64,000 nt of DNA, taken from assembly GCA_028673005.1 (NCBI GenBank), contig CM054120.1, forward strand, positions 72,961,533 to 73,025,532, written 5' to 3'. The notes below the pieces were generated by a model. It was given only the letters and a program-made list of their open reading frames with translations. It made no database searches and was not told the DNA's origin. The translations under genes and the position numbers were made by a program. This document shows, piece after piece, positions 1-11,055 of the stretch. The stretch comes from Tanypteryx hageni. Lineage: Eukaryota; Arthropoda; Insecta; Odonata; Petaluridae. Numbering within the stretch: the stretch's first letter is position 1; the number at the start of each line of letters is the position of its first letter.

Positions 1-553
1 AAGATGAAGAACTTGTACACTGCAATAACGTCCCTGGAATTCTTCTTTAAATGGAACTGGAATATCGACCAGAAGATGGGCGGCTTATTATAGACAGCTC
101 CAGTAGAAGCTTTAAATGTTTTATTGCACAATGGTAAATGATGTTCATCTATTGCAATTGCTCACTCAACAAAACTTAAAGAAGAATATGAAAATATCAA
201 AATAGTCTCGCAGTTATGTCTCTGTTGTCAAGTACTTCTTGGGTAACCACAAAACAGACAATTATGAAGAACTTGTGCAAAACATGCTCACAAACTTTAA
301 AAATTTGGGTACTAATATGAGCACAAAGATACACTTTCTTCATAGCCACTTAAATAGATTACCACATAATCTTGGAGATTTTAGTGAGGAACAAGGTGAG
401 AGGTTTCACCAAGATATAAAGGTGATGGAGGAAAGGTATCAAGGCAGATGGGACAGACACATGATGGCAGAATATTTCTGGAGCCTCCAATGTCATTGTC
501 CTGATAACCTACATAAAAGAAAATTGTACAAAAAGCGTTTTACTTTGCATTAA
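1..553 (+). pseudogene. 3' half of multicopy CxxC zinc-finger-like gene, copy 0
   Basis: This is the 3' part of the same gene seen whole at 18226-19470; the window opens inside it. Bases 1-230 hold decayed coding sequence in shifting frames (EYRPEDGRL, then STKLKEEYENIK). From about 210 one frame is open to the stop at 551-553 and ends with GERFHQDIKVMEERYQGRWD and a basic tail. From memory, this C-terminus belongs to a repeated protein family of arthropod and other invertebrate genomes with no assigned function. The joint between KEEYENIK and YVSVVKYFLGNHK lacks a long central stretch that family members have, so an internal deletion is inferred. This copy keeps TCA at 140-142 where the later copies have TAA, so it is slightly less decayed. 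AATAAA follows at about 600. Confidence 0.6.
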
Positions 554-908
554 TTGCGATTATCTGAATCAGCTTACCATGTTTATCTGTTATTATACCT
601 AATAAAATGCCATTATGTATTTTGTGTTTCCTTTTGTACGATTTGAGACAATTTCAATGAGATTTATAAGTAGGCTCTGCCTGACCATTAAATTTCCAAA
701 AACTCAAAAATTAGAGCTATTCTAGCAAAAACGAATCCATATTTCGAATCAGCATCACAAACTTACCACAAAAACGCTCTAATGTAATTGACAATAAAAT
801 AAGTGCTGGCCAGTGTTATCTCTCTGTTGGTAGGAGAGACAAATGGATATTATGATCAATAAATTTATTGACAAATTGAACGAAATTGTTAAGCAATCAC
901 AAAAAATT

Positions 909-925
909 CAACCCGTCTGAAGGAC
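909..925. repeat. 17-bp direct repeat, right partner of 13672-13688
   Basis: CAACCCGTCTGAAGGAC occurs here and at 13672-13688. Here it is preceded by the multicopy-gene segment and followed by the true 3' continuation of the CR1 reading frame. At 13688 it is preceded by CR1 and followed by the I-like segment. This is the arrangement of a target-site duplication around an inserted segment. CA at the left edge is also present in the gene segment (TTCATGG), so the certain length is 15 bp. Confidence 0.6.
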
Positions 926-1228
926 TTGTTTCATATTCCCAATTTTCATCTATCTAGTTCAAAGTGCTCTCTCTTCAGCCGGATTACAACAGTAAAGAAT
1001 ATCCTGCTGCATCGTAACACAGGTGTTGACATATTTTCAGGTAATTACTTCAAAAAACAGTTAGCAGAACTTTTATTCTCTTAATGTCAAGCTATATACC
1101 ATATTGATGTTGTTATTTTTTACATATTATATTATATTGTATATTATTGTATTATATTTGTTTACTGTTTCCAATATAATTGGGCAATTGTGCTGTTTTT
1201 GGGACAAATAAATAAATAAATAATTAAA
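911..1228 (+). mobile_element. 3' end of CR1-group non-LTR retrotransposon
   Basis: The frame starting ATRLKD continues the CR1 reading frame interrupted at 13688 and runs about 58 codons to TAA at 1082-1084. It contains FSRITTVKNILLHRN, the kind of C-terminal motif found after the reverse transcriptase of CR1/jockey-type elements. An AT-rich 3' UTR of about 120 bp follows, ending in a short (AAAT)n tail at 1205-1228, as non-LTR elements often do. This is the missing 3' end of the element whose 5' part is at 10804-13688. Confidence 0.65.
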
Positions 1229-1582
1229 GGTCAGCTTTCCTCAGGATTGTAATTTTCCATGACCTTTTGTTGCCTTCAGCGGAAGCACCAGGGGCGGCCC
1301 CTCATACGGCCCTCCGCCCCAGAACCCAGTCATCCACAAGCACGACTACGTCCACGTGCCGTCCCCAGAGCCCATCTACCATGCCCCCAAGAAGCACATC
1401 CCCATCCCTCCCCCCAGAAGCACTACAAGATCGTGTTCATCAAGGCACCAACACCACCTGCACCAACCGTCCCCAAGATCCCTCTGCAGCCCCAGGACGA
1501 ACAGAGGACCCTCATCTATGTTTTGGTGAAGAAGCCCGAGGAGCTGCCAGAGATCAACATCCCCACTCCGGTGCCAACCAAG

Positions 1583-4373
1583 CAGTGGCGGCTCGTGTAT
1601 AGACACTGCAGAACTGCAGCACCTCCTATTTCCCCTTGATATTATCAATAACATTTAATATAATGAGTCCTTTTTTCTTTAATTCTTTCTTTATTTTTGT
1701 AGTACAATATATATTCCTTAAGCTTAATGTCAGTACTTCAGTAGCCATCCCCCAGTTTATGAAAAAGATACAAAAATCTTTGTATGGAACTGTGCGTTTC
1801 ACAGTGCCAGCAACGTGGTGTTTGACTGTTGTGTGCATGCACACATAGGAGGGGGGGTGGGGAGGAAGGCGGGACTGCCAGGTAGAGAGAGCACTGTTGC
1901 TCTCGCAGTGCCGGCTCTGGCGTGATGGTGGAAGGAAGTTTTTTTTACTCAGCGTGTGTTGTCCTTAAAAACCGTGTACCATATTCTTGAATGTGATAAA
2001 GTGTAGAAGAGTGTAGAATTAGATTATTATTCTGCTTCCAGCTATTCTATTTGATTCATTTTTTTTCGGTTATTTTATTTAACAGAAAACTTTAACCATG
2101 GCCTTGCATCCCCAAGAAATAAGTTCTGTGACTGTAAGTGAATTTCAACAGCTTAAGTTTTCACAGCTATCTCTCCATGAGAAAGTTACAGTTAAGAAAA
2201 GAGGTCGTTCAACACCTGATATTCTAATATCTCAGCCAGGCAAAAGCAAGAACAAGAAATATATTCGTAGCTTTAATTCTGTATGGTACCAATGGAAAAG
2301 TTGGCTTTGCGGCTGTGAAGTAAAAAATGCACTGTTTTGCTTCCCGTGTTTGCTGTTTGGAGGTGATGTACCGTGGACAAAAGATGGTTTTAGAAATATA
2401 AACAAAATGAAAGAAAAAACTGAAAAGCATGAGAAGTCAAAGAAGCACATTGATAATGTTGTTTCACTGTAACTTTTAGGAACCGTAAGTATTAAGGAGA
2501 AACTTAGTGAGGCATACAGACTTTCAATCAATGAGCATAATATAAAAGTTTAAAAGAACCGTGAAATTTTGTCCAAAATAATAGACTGCATTTACTTTTG
2601 TGGAAACTTTGAAACTCCCTTACGTGGACATGATGAAAAAGACAATTCAGTAAATCCAGGGGTATTTAGAGGATGAGTAAATTTTGCATCTAAATTAGAT
2701 TCAGATTTGAAGAATCACTTAGAAACCAGTGCAGTCTTCATAGGTGTTTCTAAGACCATTCAGAATGAGATACTTGACTGCCTGCTACAAATATACCATG
2801 AGGAGATAAGGACGGAAATTAGAAAAGCTTCCTTTGTAGCTGTCATGGCTGATGACACAACAGATGTTTTAGAACACACTCAAATGGTCCTTGTTCTACG
2901 GTACGTATTGAATGAAGAAATATTTGAGCGTTTTTGGGAATTCTTTATTCCAGAAAATCAAACTGCACATGGCATATCAAAACGTATTTTAGAACAATTG
3001 GACATAATCCTTCAAGGAAATGGACAAAAACTGATAGCTCAGACATTTGATGGTTCAAGTGCCATGAAAGGCAAAAACGCAGGAGTTCAAGCAAAAATAA
3101 AAGCAGTTTATAGTAATGCACATTTCATTCACTGTTATGCACATCAACTTAATTTAATAATGAGAAATGCAGCAAGTATTACACGAAACGCAAGAATATT
3201 TTTCTCTAACATTCTGGCTATTCCAACATTCTTCTCAAGATCACCACAACGTGTGTCCATTCTCAAGAAACATATGGACGTCAGCATTCCATGTCCATCC
3301 TCTACAAGGTGGAATTTCAACATACGGACCATAAACAGAGTTCATGAAAATTTGCAACCTTTAAAAAACTGCCTTACTGAAATTCAGTCAATATAAAATG
3401 CAGATCAAATCATTGCAGAAGCAACAGGAATTTTAAAATACCTGAATGATGAAAATTTCAAGATTTAGTTAGAGCTTTTTCATCAGATTATGCCTCATGT
3501 TGAAATAATTTACAACCAAATGCTATCTCGAGAAATTAGTGTGTTTAAAGTTAATGAATATATAACAAATTTCAAAACTGCTATTTTAGAATTGAGAAAC
3601 TCAAAGTACTGTGAGAATCCTTCAAAGACACTCATGGCAGAAGCTAAGGAAGTGTGTGACTATATATGTGTTGATATAATGGACAGACATTCTTCCGCTA
3701 AACACTTAGCAGCTGCTAAATTGTTCAACAAGAAATGCTTCACTAGATTTAAGAATGAACATACCACAAAAGAGATAGTACTGACCACTGAAGCTTATCC
3801 CATGATTGACAAAGAAAAGCTTGAAACTGTACTAAAAGTATTCTATTGTAGGACTGATATTCATGAATATTGCAAATTAATTGAGCTGCTAAAATTTATC
3901 TTGGAAAATAATCTAGATGATGTTTTTAGTGAAATTACAAAACTGATGAAAATCCTCTTGACAATTCCCATGACTACATTAGAGGCAGAGTGCTGCTTTT
4001 CAACATTGAAAAGAATAAAATCTTTTTTAAGAAGCACTATGAATTCGGAAAGACTAAATGCGCTTGCAGTACTTTCAATGGAGAAAAATTTCCTCAATTG
4101 CCATCCAGAGATCAAGGAGAAAATTATTGAACTTTTTGCGCAAATTAAAACAAGAAGAATGGATTTCATTTTTAAATAAATTGTTCAAGCTTGAACTGTA
4201 ACAATTTCAGTTAAAGTAAGTAAAAATTGTTTGGTTTTTTTTGTTAAGATTTTATCAAGTTCCTGAATAAATTTTCTTTTTATACATGTTTTTTCCTTTT
4301 ACACAATTTAAAAAAAAGGCTAAAAATTTTCTGGAGCAGCACCCCCACTAATTTTAGCTACGAGCCGCCACTG
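1583..4373 (+). mobile_element. hAT-superfamily DNA transposon, structurally complete
   Basis: The ends are perfect 14-bp inverted repeats, CAGTGGCGGCTCGT at 1583-1596 and its complement at 4360-4373. They are flanked by a perfect 8-bp duplication, CAACCAAG, at 1575-1582 and 4374-4381. Length is 2,791 bp. Terminal CAGTGGCG, 8-bp duplication and the encoded protein all fit hAT, probably the ZMYM1-like (Tip100) branch. The host sequence on either side joins back into a Tweedle domain once one duplication copy is removed, which confirms the boundaries. Confidence 0.95.
2098..4179 (+). pseudogene. hAT transposase (TTF zinc finger, DUF4371, hAT dimerisation), five stops
   Basis: A single frame of 694 codons runs from ATG 2098 to TAA 4177-4179 without a frameshift but with in-frame stops at 2470, 2551, 2674, 3394 and 3466. 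N-terminal residues 60-125 are a TTF-type zinc finger (WLCGCEVKNALFCFPCLLF, then KHEKSKKH). The DUF4371/RNase H-like core follows, with MADDTTD (first catalytic Asp) and AQTFDGSSAM (second). The C-terminal hAT dimerisation region has TLEAECCFSTLKRIKSFL and RLNALAVLSME. Length fits a ZMYM1-like transposase. The element is dead but keeps all domains. A possible 5' splice acceptor (TTTAACAG) precedes the ATG. Confidence 0.9.
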
Positions 4374-4414
4374 CAACCAAGCCATCCAAGCCAGAAGTCT
4401 ACTTCATCCGGTAC

Positions 4415-4748
4415 AAGGTGAGTAAGCCGTACAAGGTGAGTAAGCCATGCAAGGTCATAAAGTTGCAGCTAGAAGGCTTTTATGAGCTTTGCAAAATACG
4501 GATTACTCCAGAAAATTCAATTACAATTCCCTTTCCATTTATTCTGCGAACAACCTAACGATAATTAATGGTCGTTTCCGATTAAATTATAAGTTCGTTG
4601 ATCAAAAACACGGAAAATTCAATTCATCAACATTGGTAATAAAGGAGAAATGTTTTGCCCCCCTTCCCAGAAGGGGTGGCTACAAACAATTAGGGGGGTT
4701 ATGTTGCTATGGGATATTTTGAAAAAATTAGGTTTTATGTATCTGCAG
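4415..4748. other. Intergenic stretch after the Tweedle remnant
   Basis: Apart from the doubled splice-donor sequence near 4412-4447, I see AT-rich sequence without a supported gene. The open frame at 4489-4722 has no recognisable domain. Confidence 0.4.
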
Positions 4749-5439
4749 TTGAGGTCACTCAATCAGGATACACTGGAACACCTGTTTGGGTTGATCTGAT
4801 TCAACTGTGGGTCAAACAGAAATCCCACAGTAACACAATTTGTAGCTGCATTGAAGACTTGCCAAATTCAGGGTTTAATTAGCAAGGATTTGAAAGGTTC
4901 AAATTGTGAAGGTGAGGACAGTGAATCTTTGCTTAACAACATGCCAGAGTTCATATGTTCACAACCTGACATTTATGTAAATAGTAACACTTTAGGTTTA
5001 GATAAAGATTTAGAATTAGATTTAGGTGTAGATTTAGATGTAGAAGATGTAATAAAACTGTTTTTCATCGGCCTATGTGACATGTTACATAGGCAGGAAA
5101 ATCCTCCACCGTGGCAATTGCAGCAACTGTCGAGCTATGCTCACAACTGATTCACGATAAGATTACCACCTTGCAGGTATTGCTTTCAAGGAGTATAGCA
5201 ACAGGCCTGGCCTACTGTATCCAAGTGAAAACTTCATACAGTTCGTTGGGTCTGCTGCTAATACTGTCAAGACAGTACTCTGCGAGGTGGCTCATTTAGA
5301 GTCAGTGAAACAAAGAGTTGTTGCAGACATAAAGAGGGATATCAACCATGATTGGCTCAAGGATGGTTGTTCAGAACACCACATATATGTTTCTGATGCC
5401 ATCTTAAATTTAGTATGTAAGATTAGTTTTAAGAGGTAG
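4749..5439 (+). pseudogene. P-element/THAP9-like transposase, C-terminal remnant
   Basis: The frame from 4749 reads LRSLNQDTLEHLFGLI, a stop at TGA, then FNCGSNRNPTVTQFVAALK. The LNQDxLExxFxxIR...NPT motif is typical of the C-terminal region of P-element and THAP9 transposases. The first stop sits where Arg is expected (CGA to TGA). The frame continues through an acidic LDL-rich run near 4995-5050 and stops at 5148-5150. A second frame at 5176-5439 has GLLYPSENFIQFVGSA, which resembles the GLxYPS block of the same family, and ends at TAG 5437-5439. N-terminal THAP and catalytic regions are absent. A frameshift separates the two blocks. Confidence 0.6.
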
Positions 5440-7755
5440 GGGAAGGAAATTAATAGGGGCACATCTCAAAGATATGATAAGGTGGCGTGGAAACAGAAAC
5501 TGAAGATACTGCCCCACAAATAGGAGTGCCATATATCCACAGAGCATCTCACCTTTGTACATTTATGTAAATATTTGTCTTTCTCCATATACGAAGTTTA
5601 TTACTGTAATCACTTAACACTCCTTTTTATTTTCTTAATTGTTGGAGCTTCAGGGCTATATCCAATAACAGAAGGCAACAGCATGTGTTTATTTCTGTTT
5701 TTGTAAAGTTTTTAAATTTTTCTTGCACTTCCTTAAAATATTTATTATCATTTAACCTATTTGGAATTATTACAGTTATGGAGAAAGTCATGTGGTGGCC
5801 ACATCAGATTTTTTTACAATGAATTATACATATATTTATGACATGTCTTGTCACTATCATCTACTGATGATGAGAGCTCCATTCTTGAAATGTATATTTA
5901 GAATTAGAATACTAGCCTCATATAAAAATTTTTTTAGAGATGTGTGGTTGAGTTTGAGTGTGTGTTTTTCAGAATTTAGTCTGTTTGGTCTCTGTTGTTG
6001 TCGTGAGATGCATAAACCATCAGACATTTGTTTGAGATATCAAGTCCCTGGCATGAGACAATTTTTCCATAAACTTGATATATGTTGCCTTTGAGTATGA
6101 GTGCATGTGTTTGAATTTAGTCTGTTTTGCTCACTGTCATTGTCATGAGATGCATAAACCAGATGTTTTTGAGATATCAAGTCCCTGGCATGAAAAAATT
6201 TATACTCTCAACATGATAAAAATATAATGTTTTACCTCAAAAAATTTTTGAGGTTCATAGGGTTTAAGAGTTTTTTGTAAATTCTCAATTTTTCACCGTA
6301 GTCTCCTTTCATATAACAACATGACTTGTTTGTCCATACATGAATGTTTCATTTCCTTTGCTAAGTGTACCTAATACATGTTGTTTTTCTTAATACCTGT
6401 TTGTATTACCATAACTGTTATTCATGTGCAATTTGTTAGTGTATTTCATCAGGAACAGATTGAAACAGGTGCCAGCAATGTAGTAGCATTGGGACTGATT
6501 TATAGAGGTCCCCAAAATTCAGATTATTTAAAATTTATTCTTGAATTTTGTCCAAAAAAGGACCTTTTATTTTTCCTGGAATAGACTCCCACAATGTTTT
6601 GATCTAGTCTGATATTTCATGATTTACTTCTAAATGACTGTATACAACTATGTAAATGGTATATATTTTATACCAAATATCATTACATCACATTTGGAAT
6701 TTTTCCATTAATTTTTTATGTAAATGTTGTTTAAAATTAGTGTATTTCTTAATCTTTTTTATTCTGCATTTGTTATAATTGCAATCACATGCACATTATA
6801 TTTTATTATAAGCTTTGTCTATCACAACCCTCATTGTACTCAGTGTGTACAAAATATGCTAATAAAATCAGATTAATAATTCAACTCTATATTCTTTTAA
6901 TGCCTTCTGTTGGCTATTTTGTTGTTAATAGTATTTAATCTAAGTTTTATTCTAAATTATTTATTCTCTGTATGTATAACACTCGACTAGTCCAACAATA
7001 GTCATTGCAATGGCAACATTCTCGTAATGAGAGATAAAAACACCGGTATTTACGTGAACTTCGAAGAAATACGATCGATAAGCCAAATTCGAAGATAAAA
7101 ATTGGATCTAGAAAGTCAAAAATACCACGAAGGGGGTGGGGAAGATTTTTCACATGACTTTTTGACCTAGTTCCACTTTTCGCAATTGGCAGAGTGGAGC
7201 GCTCTGAAAGGAAAACTTCGGCTTAGATTTTAAACATTGAGTTACTGGTCTTTCAGTTAGGGGACTAGTCTTTGGCTTGGAATGTGACAGAGCTGACTAG
7301 AGTAGACAGTTCATCATTGTCTGAGGTGCCAATGCCTAGTTTAAGGAGCTTCCGAAAGAGGAAGAGAGAGAGAGACAGTCGAACATTGAAAAACAGCAGT
7401 GCACAGAAATGGTAGCAAAAAAAGAAGAGGAGATTAAGAAGGTAGAGTAGATGTTGAATATCATCTAAGATTACATTTCAGGGATATAATAAGTGCATGA
7501 AATATTGCTTTAGGTATTAGCGTAACAAGAATTATAGAATATCATTGCTAGGGACGTATGCCTCCTTCATTTTCTACTGATTTAAGTTAAAATCAAACGT
7601 TTTTTTTCAAATTCATTATTCATTTTGTTCCAATATTTCTATTGAACATGTTTAGACTTTTAGCCATATTTATTTATTGTATTCAAATAATAAATATTAA
7701 ATATTTTGTAAAATGAAAAATTTGTGCTCCTATTTGTTTGCCCTTTTAGGCACCA
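5440..7755. other. AT-rich stretch without a recognised gene
   Basis: I find no coding domain here. Open frames such as 5792-6094 and 6378-6584 lack homology I can name and are T-rich. The one structured feature is the direct repeat described at 5952-6220. Confidence 0.4.
5952..6220 (+). repeat. Imperfect tandem repeat, period about 141 bp, two units
   Basis: Two diverged units share GAATTTAGTCTGTTT, GAGATGCATAAACC and GAGATATCAAGTCCCTGG in the same order. They start near 5952 and 6093. Confidence 0.7.
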
Positions 7756-8166
7756 TTGATTCAAGTAAAAGTTTTACAAAATCAATTTATTGAAAGACAA
7801 TTGAAGGGCTCCCTTGAATATTGTTGTAAGTGCCACCTATTTAATATTTGGGAAAACAAGAAATACTCAAACACCAATTTTGAATATTTTTATTTAATGA
7901 TTGTTGATGAACCTAACTTCAATACATTTTTAAATCTACATACAATGAGATGTCCAAAATAGCCATCAAGCTGTTTCTATTAATAAAATATAGTTGCCAA
8001 CATGTTGCGGAGCTGACATGCAGGCTAAAATAGATGTATATCAACTGACACTTTCATTTTGTTTAGAAGTGATAGAATTGTTAACCGTGGATAAGGTGAC
8101 AAAAGAACAAGTATTTGGGGATCATACCAGGAAGGCCTGTAAGATCCATTATTTTCATCACTTTTG

Positions 8167-8394
8167 TTAGCTCCAGAAAAGACTGTTTTCTACGGAGGCA
8201 ATTCTTTTTTCTAAATAATTAATATCGCTGTTAAACTTTGACCCAATTTTGCTTAGTACATCAATTCTATTATTTCCTTGTTTATGTTTGCTACATGTAA
8301 CATCCCATACAATTGAATATTTTTCATAAAATTCAATTATTTTCATTGTATTTGCTTTTATCAACTCCGTAAATACAGATATGCAGATAGGCAA
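8167..8394 (-). pseudogene. MADF-like DNA-binding domain fragment
   Basis: The reverse-strand frame of 75 codons contains IIEFYEKYSIVWDVTC, then KHKQGNNRIDVLSKI and YLEKRIASVEN. The order (hydrophobic helix, WD, basic turn, KR-rich third helix) resembles a MADF domain, found in insect transcription factors and in some PIF/Harbinger accessory proteins. The frame stops at once after the domain (several stops follow), so this is a fragment or single exon. No splice structure was established. It could be a chance match. Confidence 0.4.
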
Positions 8395-9000
8395 ATTTAT
8401 TTACAACCTTCGCAGTATATCTAGTATACTCCTGTTTACTACATTTCGTGATATAAAAATATTTTTTACTAGTTTCATTTCCTTCTTAATTTTATAAATC
8501 GTCTTTACTTAATGCTGTATAATAGCACATTTGTTAGTATTCATATGCTTAAATTTACTAACACCTACTTTTATAAAATTTATTTTGGTTAATCTTTACT
8601 ATATAATATCATTTTCTTCTTGTAGATGTAAATTTTAGTGTCAATAGAAAGCCAAGGTTTACTATTTGAGTAGTTTCAGCACTCTCCTTTCACTTCCTTT
8701 TAGCCTAGTTGACCTTGACTTATAGCGTGCACATTGAAAAACCCTAAGTTTTTTTGTCTCCCATCAAGTAAGACCACTACTGCGTGACTAGCGGTGCTTA
8801 GGACTCTTATTGCCCAATTCTTTCTCTTCTTTATTTATTCAAAGTAAACGTTTATCTAGCCTCAGACCAAGTAAACTATTCCACATTCGCCCCATATAAC
8901 GACCCGATTAGCTTTTTTATATAAAGAGTAACTTTCTAATCCTAGCCCTTCTGTTTCCTTTTAAATCCTCAAGTACGCACACTAAGTAAATTCTATTAAC
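8395..9000. other. Non-coding stretch, possible 5' UTR of the following element
   Basis: The AT-rich part to about 8690 shows nothing. From about 8700 the base composition becomes more even, and this may be the untranslated leader of the decayed non-LTR element whose first frame begins at 9011. Confidence 0.3.
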
Positions 9001-9010
9001 TTAGTTAGGT

Positions 9011-10271
9011 ATGGCTTTCCATAGGTCTTCTGTTGCCCTTTTCAAAAGCTCTGTTGAATGTGAGCTGATCCAAGCATGCATCACAGAATTCGAGAGGATT
9101 GTAGCGAAGCTCCTTTCTGAGGTTAGGGAGTTGGATGCTGCTCCGAAGGGGGGTGAAGATGCGGGGACCTCCAAGTCCCCTTGCCGTACCAAGGTAGTAA
9201 TTCGAGTTAGCTCGAGAGCGAAGGCTGGCTGGGTCGTCGAAGATGGAGACGTACGGGACACTAACCCGGAACAGGTGGCTTTATCTTCCGAGCCCGATGG
9301 GCGAAAGGTGGCTAAGCCGACTCTATCCCCATCTAAAACAGATTCAAAGCACTATCTGAGGATGATATGACGAATTCTGTGGCCACATCCACTCCCCCCT
9401 ACTCGAGGGATGATGCACCTAGGGGAGGTCGGGTAGGGAGGGGGGGAATCTTAGCGATAGGTAGCTTGAACGTCCGGCATATAGTGGCACCGTTGAGTAA
9501 AAGGGCCCTTCGGGACGGAGATGAGCAGGTGTTTTCCTGGTGTATTACAGACGGAACAGTGCAACAGGTGATGATGGCAGTTTGGGTAGCGGAAACTGGC
9601 ACGGGATGCTCCAAGCTGCGTATAGTGGTGCATATAGGCTCAACAATGCAGAGGATCGGGTTTCTGAAGAGATATTGCATTCCTTCGGGGATCTGTGCTC
9701 TGTGCCATGCGGTGAAAGTTTGGAGCCAAGGGATCGGCTTGAATCGGAGACTAGAAATTTTGCAAGAGCATGTGAGTGGATTATATGGAAATCGGGTGGG
9801 TTCTTGAATCATGTAGGGTGCCCCCTAACTGATCTGGAGTTCACTATGCTTCCGTGGCAGCCCAGAAAGTAGGTGGTAGAATCTAGGTGAATTGTAGAGC
9901 TTTTTTGATTAGAGAGTAGGCCAGTGCGTAGGTCAATTTTGGGGTCATCAAATAACTGCACTAATTATCAGAATAATTTTTTAAACTCCGTTGTTAGGTC
10001 AATGCCTAGGCCGACATTGGGACTCAAGAAACTCGGCACTAACAATAGCAATGATAACGCCGCTCTTAGAAGTCGCACCATCCATAACACAGAAAAAGTT
10101 CAGAAGCAGCCCCAGTATGACTCATTAACAATGTTAAATATAAACTGCCGTAATATCAGGAATAAGACAGCAGAATTTCAGAATTTATCAGCGGAAACTG
10201 AGGCAGATGTAGCGATAAGCACGAGAGCTGGCTCACTTCGGATATACACAACCGAGAAATTGTCCCCTTAA
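9011..10271 (+). mobile_element. Decayed non-LTR retrotransposon (ORF1-like region plus start of endonuclease)
   Basis: A 119-codon frame from ATG 9011 (charged, low-complexity, ORF1-like) is followed by overlapping broken frames at 9367-9872 with no domain I can name. The frame at 9924-10271 contains, at residues 68-98, LTMLNINCRNIRNKTAEF and TEADVAIST. This is the opening of an apurinic-type endonuclease domain of non-LTR elements (canonical N-C-R-S-I-R-N-K and ADVIxxTE). It stops soon after, so ORF2 is cut in its first 40 or so residues. It is distinct from the CR1-group element that follows. Confidence 0.5.
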
Positions 10272-10630
10272 GATATACTATTCACAGACTAGATAGATAA
10301 ATAAATGTCTTTATTTTGGTGAAATTTAGACCATAAGGTCCACTCTTACATTTAACCCAGAGCAGAATATCACTCGCATTCAATCCATCTAGGACTGATA
10401 TACATAGCATGGGAGAGGGAGGAAGTGGAAGTTTAATGGTCCTTTGGATGCCGTGTCCTTCGTTAATTTGAAACCTCCTTAGGAACACCAACAGTTTCAT
10501 GGGAAACTATCCAGCTATTTTGTGTCATGAGAATATTCAAGCGTACAAAATGAACCGTAATAATGTTACCATCTTTCCTCTAAACCCACATCCTTAGCAA
10601 GACAAACCAGTATTGCCCTCAGGGTGGATT
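10272..10630. repeat. Unclassified repeat-like segment
   Basis: It contains AGATAGATAAATAAATG at 10292-10308. In reverse this reads as a polyadenylation-like signal followed by a short tetranucleotide tail, as at the 3' end of a LINE or SINE. The 72-codon reverse frame at 10282-10500 has no recognised domain. Confidence 0.25.
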
Positions 10631-11028
10631 ATCATCAACTATGGAAAGTAATGACGTTGAGGACAATTCCAATCAAATTTTTGTGTCAATGATGGTTCCA
10701 TTAATGAAGGCTCTGTCAATAATGACTACTCCAGAGTTTCTTTCTCAGATAATGGAACGCCTCTTACTATGAAAGTTGCTCATGCTTTGAACAGAACAAT
10801 AACATGAAATTCAAGGAAAACTTTGATCCTGAAACAAGTAAGAGAGAAAGGAGAAAGCATTCTAGAAAAATTTACAAAGGGGCTGAAAGAAGTTTTTCGT
10901 TCCCATGTTCCTCTGCCTGCAGATGTTTCTCTTATTCCTCGGAGAGGGGACACCCCTTGTGGCGTTCACCGGTTAGACCCTCCGCATGCCGATCTCTTGA
11001 TCTTCTTCTCAGCTTGGTCTTACTCGCC

Positions 11029-11055
11029 GGTGATGTGCAAGTGAACCCCGGTCCC
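11029..11055 (+). other. 2A-like ribosome-skipping motif GDVQVNPGP
   Basis: The consensus is D(V/I)ExNPGP, with separation between the last Gly and Pro. Here the Glu is Gln, and the upstream run LLLSLVLLA fits the usual helical lead. Similar motifs precede the endonuclease in several CR1/L2-type elements, as known from the literature on non-LTR 2A sequences. Activity with Gln is uncertain. Confidence 0.6.

Larger units (their letters stand above)
1280..4414 (+). pseudogene. Tweedle (DUF243) cuticle protein gene, split by a hAT insertion
   Basis: Tweedle proteins are secreted structural components of insect cuticle. The exon appears to begin after a splice acceptor (TTGCCTTCAG, ending 1279). 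It encodes a Gly/Pro-rich lead, then [18 protein letters not shown], then in another frame [32 protein letters not shown] and NIPTPVPTK. These are the conserved DUF243 blocks in order. At 1582 the hAT element interrupts the codon series; the domain resumes at 4374 with TKPSKPEVYFIRYK. One base is missing in the C-run near 1420 (PPP to QKHY), shifting the frame. The same loss is in the copy at 41209, so it predates duplication or is a repeated homopolymer error. GTACAAGGTGAGTAAGCC-like sequence with a splice donor is tandemly doubled at about 4412-4447. Signal peptide and earlier exons are not seen. Confidence 0.8.

Noticed and set aside
11029..11055. 2A motif as a sign of a picorna-like viral insertion
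   Set aside because: It lies in frame with a non-LTR endonuclease and RT; no viral domain is present.
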